From Radiobacillus kanasensis (GTDB taxonomy: Bacteria; Bacillota; Bacilli; Bacillales; Amphibacillaceae), in assembly GCF_021049245.1 (NCBI RefSeq), contig NZ_CP088020.1, positions 626,001-690,000 of the forward strand: a stretch of DNA of 64,000 nucleotides. The letters run 5' to 3'. How positions within the stretch are numbered: position 1 is the stretch's first letter; every line of letters begins with the position of its first letter. The position numbers and the translations under genes are program-made. The notes under the pieces were generated by a model. That model saw only the letters and a program-made list of their open reading frames with translations. It did no database searches and was not told where the DNA came from. This document shows positions 59,438-64,000 of the stretch, in pieces.

Positions 59438-60657
59438 TCTTTCCATCGCTCCTTCCAAATAGAAAAAGCTATTAGCATACAGACACTTGCACTAGCCGTT
59501 AGGAGGAGCACGGTATAATCAACAAACATACGTCCCTTCAAGGTTACTTCCACCATCCAATCAAAAGCTTGTGTTGAGAAAAGAAAGGGAAGGGCTGACT
59601 GGATTTTTTCTGGGAAATACAGTGTTGGAAGGATTGCTCCACTCAATAGTAATATTAATCCAACCCAAAGTATTTGTAATAACAACGTTAATTTTTTGGA
59701 ACGAATGAGTATGTCTATACTTGAAAAAACAGTTAGTAAAAGGACGATATATAAAAGAACAAGGCAAGCAATGCGCACGTAGTCGATTCCGTAAAACTCT
59801 ATGTTCAAGGTAGAGACTAAAATAGCAAAACCAATCATTGCTAAACCAAAACCATATTGTAAGGAAACGAAGATACGGGAGAGAGCACGTTGTAAAATCG
59901 TCGTTCCGTATAAAAGCATTCGTTTTCGCATAGCAGAGCTCTCTTCTCTACCTAAAAGAATATAAATACTAAAACTCCAAATCGTGATGAGGGAAAACCA
60001 GCCGGATAGTGCGTAATATTGATAGGGAGAAGAGGTAGTAAGATTCGTTACAACCTTTTCCTGGACGATTTTATCTTTGGAAAGTGTATAGATTAAAAAC
60101 TGTTTAAATTGATCCAAAAGCATTTGTTGTCGATCGTCTTTAGCGATAGGCAGCTGTTTGGCATATTCGTTTATCGTTAAGATATTTGCTTGAGCAGAAG
60201 CAATATATCTTGCCATACTCTCTACCAGTTCTTTAATCATATAGCTTTCTATAGGATTGTTTGGATTGCCGATGATAGGGATATCGACAGGTTTTCCGTT
60301 GTATAAATCATCCGTAAAGTTTTCTGGGAAGGTCAGGTAGGCACTTGCTTTTCCTTGCTTTACCGCCTGTTTCGCTTCCGATTCAGAAAAACTATTAATA
60401 TGTATAAATGGACCTAAGAGTGATGCTTTCTCTATAACGCTTACCAGCACGGTTGTTTCTTCCGATTGATCAAGATCAACTAATCCAACTTGGATAGGTT
60501 GTTCCTCTGAAGGTGAAAAGAGGGAAATCAAAATAACTAAAAATAGCCCTATTAAAAATATAGGGAAAAGAAGAAGAAGAGGAAGGGACCTCCACTTCCT
60601 CTTCAATTGTTTATGATATTGTCTCGTAAAAAAGCCAATTCGTTTTAGTGTTAACAT
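59434..60657 (-). CDS. ABC-2 type permease, first subunit
   Basis: A 407-aa protein with one N-terminal helix (RSLPLLLLFPIFLIGLFLVIL), a large outside domain (IQVGLVDLDQSEETTVLVSVIEKA and following) and five helices near the C-terminus, the same layout as the second permease. ATG at 60657 chosen because GGAAG lies 8 nt upstream; a GTG at 60666 is possible. Substrate unknown; such systems often export peptides, lipids or antibiotics. Confidence 0.85.
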   Translation of the reverse strand: MLTLKRIGFFTRQYHKQLKRKWRSLPLLLLFPIFLIGLFLVILISLFSPSEEQPIQVGLVDLDQSEETTVLVSVIEKASLLGPFIHINSFSESEAKQAVKQGKASAYLTFPENFTDDLYNGKPVDIPIIGNPNNPIESYMIKELVESMARYIASAQANILTINEYAKQLPIAKDDRQQMLLDQFKQFLIYTLSKDKIVQEKVVTNLTTSSPYQYYALSGWFSLITIWSFSIYILLGREESSAMRKRMLLYGTTILQRALSRIFVSLQYGFGLAMIGFAILVSTLNIEFYGIDYVRIACLVLLYIVLLLTVFSSIDILIRSKKLTLLLQILWVGLILLLSGAILPTLYFPEKIQSALPFLFSTQAFDWMVEVTLKGRMFVDYTVLLLTASASVCMLIAFSIWKERWKE

Positions 60658-60675
60658 ATCAAACACTTCCGTTCA

Positions 60676-62256
60676 CTAAAAACCATTCATATTCGTACCA
60701 GTACCCATGAGGGATCCATAAAACTCCATCATCCATTGTCGAAATTTAGGAGTGAAATCCTCCATAATATAAGTTTGTATTTCCTCTACACTCATGGAAC
60801 CTAAATCAACTACTTCATTGGAATCTGTTGGTATATCAATACTTTTTACTAATTTTGCATCTGTATTAACATGTAAACTAAATAAGTCAGCGCTTATTTC
60901 TTGGCTAGTCAATGCGAAGCTATGCTCTGCATTCATTTTATCCTTCTCATAAGTAGAAGAGCCTTCCCATATTAGTTCCATATTAGACTGAGGAGAAAGT
61001 TCATTGTTAAGGGAGATTGTTCGGTTAAATTCTCTCGTACCGTTATCAAGGCTTTCTTCTCCATTATAGGATAATTCCATATCACCCGATGTTATTTTAA
61101 TGTTGTCTTTTGCTTTATTGTCTTTCCAAGATAGATCACCTGTCAGGGTTAATGTGATTTCCTCCATTTGATCTTTCAATGCTAGGTCATAATCGAATGT
61201 TTGTTTATCCTCACGTATCAATTGAGTACCAGTAAGTTTTAGTTCCCCTAACTCTTCTTTTGATGAGCCCATTTTCAAGACAAAATCACGTTTTACAATA
61301 ATGTCTTCTTCTACCCATAATGTTGATGTAAGGCCGTCCGGTATTTGGAGGTCTTTAAGTTCTTCACGAGCATCCGCAATTCCTGATTCAAAGTCTTCCA
61401 ACATCTGTGTAAGCTGTGCTGCATTTGGATTCAGTGATGGATTTAAGCTAGCCTGATTCTTAAGCATTTCCTTTAACTTCTCATCTTTTTCGGCTTCCGC
61501 AAGCACTTTATCCATTATATCTTTTACCTGCTTCTCGGTAAGAGAAAGTGTTATTTTGGTTGCTTTAATGCTTTCGCCATTGACATCAACAGACTCATCC
61601 TCGGATGTAAAAGCATCTTTTGGTAGTTCCTCATAAATCATCTTTAAGTATGTATCTTGTATGTGTTTAATGTCGTCTTCATTTAATAGGTTTTGATTAA
61701 AAAAGGAATCAAAGTTAATTTCCTCTTCACCTGTAAACGTAACTGGATCGAATTTATGCATCAACTCGCCAAAGTCACTCTCTTTTATTTGTAGGAACTT
61801 ATCGAGAAATGGTAAAGATGCCATCATCTTATCAGAAGTTAAATATACGTTCACATCTTCAATCTTCATTTCAGCAATATTAGCACTTACTTCCAAGGCC
61901 ATTTCTTTTTTCTCGGGATCGATGCTGTTCTTTAGTGTTATGGTAGAATTATTTATGATTTCTTCCGCTCCATACATCCCGTTACCTAATGGGCCATTAT
62001 ATTCTCCTGAAAATTCAACCGTGGATTCACTTGGTTTCTTTTTTACCTCTTTTGACCACGCAAGCTCATCCCCATAACGGTCTTTTACTACTTGTTTCAT
62101 TTGGTCCCATGTCTGTGATTCTGCCTTAAAGTATTGTTCCTTTGCATTCTCTTTCAATAAAGCAGCTGCTGAGATACTTGCACCGACAACTATAACAATT
62201 GCCAAAAGCACAATCATTATTACTTTCTTTGGAAATCCCTTACCTTTGTTCTCCAC
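60676..62256 (-). CDS. Large membrane-anchored outside protein (DUF6583-like)
   Basis: A 526-aa protein with one N-terminal membrane helix (VIMIVLLAIVIVVGASISAAALL) and a long, mostly beta, charged outside part with repeated features (FSGEYNGPLGNGMYGAEEIINNSTITLK; MASLPFLDKFLQIKE; KGWN-type strands). The layout suggests DUF6583, seen next to ABC-2 transporters in Bacilli; I am not sure. The GTG at 62256 has GAGGG; an earlier ATG (62286) has none. It is the first gene of the ABC operon. Confidence 0.65.
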   Translation of the reverse strand: MENKGKGFPKKVIMIVLLAIVIVVGASISAAALLKENAKEQYFKAESQTWDQMKQVVKDRYGDELAWSKEVKKKPSESTVEFSGEYNGPLGNGMYGAEEIINNSTITLKNSIDPEKKEMALEVSANIAEMKIEDVNVYLTSDKMMASLPFLDKFLQIKESDFGELMHKFDPVTFTGEEEINFDSFFNQNLLNEDDIKHIQDTYLKMIYEELPKDAFTSEDESVDVNGESIKATKITLSLTEKQVKDIMDKVLAEAEKDEKLKEMLKNQASLNPSLNPNAAQLTQMLEDFESGIADAREELKDLQIPDGLTSTLWVEEDIIVKRDFVLKMGSSKEELGELKLTGTQLIREDKQTFDYDLALKDQMEEITLTLTGDLSWKDNKAKDNIKITSGDMELSYNGEESLDNGTREFNRTISLNNELSPQSNMELIWEGSSTYEKDKMNAEHSFALTSQEISADLFSLHVNTDAKLVKSIDIPTDSNEVVDLGSMSVEEIQTYIMEDFTPKFRQWMMEFYGSLMGTGTNMNGF

Positions 62257-62286
62257 TACATTACCCTCTTTCTTTTTTTTGATCAT

Positions 62287-62880
62287 ATGTTGAAGGTGTT
62301 AAAAAACCTTTCATTCAAATAAAAAAATCATGGTTTTTCAACAATATCCTGTAACATACTCACCTTTTTGGAAGATTACTAGATTACAATAATTTCCTTG
62401 TTCTTTTTACTACTGTTCCGAGAAAAAGTCAAATCATGTTAAAAAATATGGTGAAAAATCATTATGAAGCCGAGATATTTTTCGGGAAACTATACTATAA
62501 ATAATAACTATTGTTAAGTTACTTTTGAACTATTTTTAGTGGTTCTTTATTCCTTTTTTTGTATGTTGGGAAGTAGTTATTTATGAATGTGGGTATTTGG
62601 GATGAAAAATAATAATTTTATCAGTTCGTGTTGATATTTGTTGAGGAATAGTTATAGAAGTGGGATTAGATGAGACCGTATGTTTTTCCGGGTAAGTCGA
62701 CGTTTTCCGAATCCGAAAATCATTATATGTAATCTAAACTGCGCTTATTCTTTTATATTTTAATAAAATGTGAATATTTGGGTTGATAAATTGTAAATTA
62801 GGGATTGCTTATGGGTCTACCAGGCGTCTATGCCGAGAAAAAATGATGGGAAAAGGGATAACTGCTCAACATTTTTGTGA
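62287..62880. other. Intergenic with AT-rich low complexity, no gene
   Basis: No gene or repeat is recognisable; the stretch is AT-rich with some short palindromic runs. It ends with the promoter and LexA box of the SAP-domain gene. Confidence 0.5.
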
Positions 62881-62893
62881 TAAAATAAATACA

Positions 62894-62905
62894 GAACGAA
62901 TGTTC
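62894..62905. promoter_or_regulatory. LexA (DinR) box
   Basis: GAACGAATGTTC fits the LexA/DinR core GAACNNNNGTTC exactly, with G after it, as in consensus CGAACNNNNGTTCG. It lies 29 nt before the start codon of the SAP-domain gene, next to a TAAAAT possible -10. Confidence 0.75.
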
Positions 62906-62934
62906 GTTATTGATTGTGCGAAGGAGTGTCATAT

Positions 62935-63516
62935 TTGAGACCTATACTTACTAAGGCGATGAGTGTAAAAGAATTTAAAGACTTCTATTGGCTGAAGGAA
63001 GAGCTGCAGGCATTTTGTAGAAAAAGTGGATGGAGTGCATCTGGATCTAAGGTTGAGCTTGCAGAAAGAATTGAAATCTTTCTCAGTACAGGAAAGGTGG
63101 TAAAGCCATCAAGAAAAATCAAATCGACAATAAAACCTAAAGAACCTTTGAGTTTAGATACGGTTATTACAGAGAATCATCGCTGTAGCCAAGAAGTCCG
63201 AGCTTTTTTCAAAAGTGTCATAAGTCCGAAGTTTCACTTTTCCACTTACATACAGAATTATTTCAAAACGAACGTAGGAAAAACTTATCGGGATGCTGTA
63301 CATGCATGGTACGAGGAAGAGAAACGAAAGAAGGATCCCAGTTATAAAAAGGAGATCGCTCCGCAATTTGAGTATAACCGATTCATCCGCGATTTCTTTG
63401 CAGATTCGAACAACAAGGGAAAAAGTCGAGAGCGAGCAATAGAAGAGTGGAACAGGATTAAGAAGTTGCCGGGGAGCAATGAATATGTATCAAGTAATTG
63501 TAAGGAACCTCGATAG
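62935..63516 (+). CDS. SAP-domain protein with DUF6434
   Basis: A 193-aa protein. N-terminus is a SAP fold that binds DNA: VKEFKDFYWLKEELQAFCRKSGWSASGSKVELAERIEIFL, then a basic linker (KPSRKIKSTIKPK) and a DUF6434 C-terminal domain: LDTVITENHRCSQEVRAFFKSVISPKFHFSTYIQNYFKTNVGKTYRDAVHAWYEEE, then FEYNRFIRDFFADSNNKGKSRERAIEEWNRIK. Function unknown; DNA binding and the LexA box suggest a role in DNA damage response. TTG at 62935 is chosen because AAGGAG is 8 nt upstream. Confidence 0.82.
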   Translation: MRPILTKAMSVKEFKDFYWLKEELQAFCRKSGWSASGSKVELAERIEIFLSTGKVVKPSRKIKSTIKPKEPLSLDTVITENHRCSQEVRAFFKSVISPKFHFSTYIQNYFKTNVGKTYRDAVHAWYEEEKRKKDPSYKKEIAPQFEYNRFIRDFFADSNNKGKSRERAIEEWNRIKKLPGSNEYVSSNCKEPR

Positions 63517-63600
63517 ATTGAGGCTTTTCGTTTACAAAGGCATGTCCTGTTACTCTCCTGAAACACAGACTTTTGCAACAATAGCGGATCCTATGTCCGC

Positions 63601-63627
63601 AAAAAGACGCAGCCAAATGGCCGCGCC
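63601..63627 (-). terminator. Terminator of the tRNA-Ala gene
   Basis: On the minus strand GGCGCGGCC-ATTT-GGCTGCGTC (9 bp, two G-U pairs) then TTTTT. Confidence 0.88.
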
Positions 63628-63641
63628 TTTAAAAATCTGGA

Positions 63642-63714
63642 TGGAGCATAGCGGGCTCGAACCGCTGACCTCTACACTGCCAGTGTAGCGCTCTCCCAGC
63701 TGAGCTAATGCCCC
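63642..63714 (-). tRNA. tRNA-Ala (GGC)
   Basis: The minus strand folds to a full cloverleaf: acceptor GGGGCAT/ATGCTCC, D-arm with AGCTCAGCTGGGAGAGC, anticodon stem CTACA/TGTAG with loop CTGGCAG, and T-arm with GGTTCGAGCC. The anticodon GGC reads Ala codons GCC and GCU. CCA is not encoded. The discriminator base is A. Confidence 0.97.
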
Positions 63715-63728
63715 GTGTATTTATTTTC

Positions 63729-63757
63729 ACTGGAGACTATATTGTATAGTCTCCAGT
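63729..63757. repeat. Perfect 29-bp hairpin upstream of tRNA-Ala
   Basis: ACTGGAGACTATA, a 3-nt loop and TATAGTCTCCAGT form a perfect stem. It lies 15 nt upstream of the tRNA 5' end on the minus strand. No T run follows, so it is not a standard terminator on either strand. Confidence 0.6.
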
Positions 63758-63881
63758 TATAGCTTGTCAATCCTCTGTTTTCAAGGAAATTCTTACTTAA
63801 ACAACAGTATTCAAATACTCATTCATAGTTTACATTATAGATAAAGACCCTACTATAAAAAGTTAATAGGAGGAAACTAAG

Positions 63882-64000
63882 ATGTCAGAACTATTCAAGC
63901 GAATTGATACAGTGTTTTTGAAAGTGAAGCATTTTGATGAAGCTGTAGAGTGGTATGAAAAGATTCTTGGCTTTGAGGTAAGGTGGAAAATAGACGAAGG
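63882..64000 (+). CDS. VOC-family protein, 3' end outside window
   Basis: A gene cut by the right edge. The first residues, MSELFKRIDTVFLKVKHFDE, then AVEWYEKILGFEVRWKIDEG, match the start of vicinal-oxygen-chelate (glyoxalase/bleomycin-resistance) proteins: the first beta-alpha-beta unit with DTVFLKVKHFDEAVEWYEKILGF. Ribosome binding site AATAGGAGGA. The function and length cannot be told. Confidence 0.85.
   Translation, partial: MSELFKRIDTVFLKVKHFDEAVEWYEKILGFEVRWKIDE

Overview
The window comes from an endospore-forming member of the Bacillaceae. It has low to moderate G+C content, strong AGGAGG-type ribosome binding sites, frequent TTG/GTG starts and many intrinsic terminators. Protein families and gene order match the Bacillus subtilis yfj/yfk block: yfkJ-yfkI-yfkH, yfkF, yfkD, yfkC, pdaA. 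Spore genes (pdaA, CotX, CotF-like, DUF2642 proteins) confirm a spore former. Genus and species cannot be fixed from the sequence alone.

Layout. 0-6.9 kb: housekeeping and scattered genes (MpsC-family fragment, HAD phosphatase, GNAT, DUF2164, free-standing EIIA-Glc, MreBH, DUF2639, DUF1992, PlsC, SRAP). 6.9-10 kb: a four-gene ECF sigma / anti-sigma / two-membrane-protein operon. 10-12 kb: CBO0543 protein and an AGCS symporter. 12.3-22.4 kb: the yfk/pdaA block, interrupted by a P1B-4 metal ATPase (PfeT/ZosA-like, under a consensus PerR box) and an amino-acid ABC pair. 22.5-29.7 kb: acyl-CoA synthetase with a FapR-like operator, a 27-aa membrane peptide, ClpE under two consensus CtsR boxes, a secreted ComEC-like metallo-beta-lactamase, and a GntR-ABC operon. 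30-34 kb: two unknown membrane proteins, a GNAT, and a chemoreceptor preceded by a cyclic di-GMP-I riboswitch with its own terminator.

34-51 kb is the most interesting part: a spore-surface locus. Coat proteins (CotF-like, CotX, a CotW-like peptide, two DUF2642 proteins), two of whose transcription units have sigma-K-type promoters, adjoin a glycan cluster. The cluster contains a full candidate set for a 2,3-diacetamido-uronic acid sugar nucleotide (WbpA-, WbpB-, WbpE-, WbpD- and WbpI-like enzymes). It also has five glycosyltransferases, a CgeB-like protein among them, two SDR enzymes and a glucuronyl C5-epimerase family protein. No flippase, polymerase or export ABC gene lies inside it, which fits assembly in the mother-cell cytoplasm.

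51-56 kb: yoaT-yozG-yoaS-like genes, then short accessory genes (HAD, methyltransferase, TPR protein, a broken zeta-type toxin/antitoxin pair). Each is followed by a short recurring motif (consensus roughly CTAACGGGGGCTTATCTTSAACAAG), giving a cassette-like array; another copy follows an orphan membrane gene at 30.4 kb. 56-64 kb: a family 2 glycosyltransferase, an ABC-2 transporter operon with a large lipid-anchored or membrane-anchored DUF6583-like protein, a SAP-domain gene under a LexA box, tRNA-Ala(GGC), and the start of a VOC-family gene cut by the window edge. All functional calls rest on reading the sequence and on known families; no database search was run.
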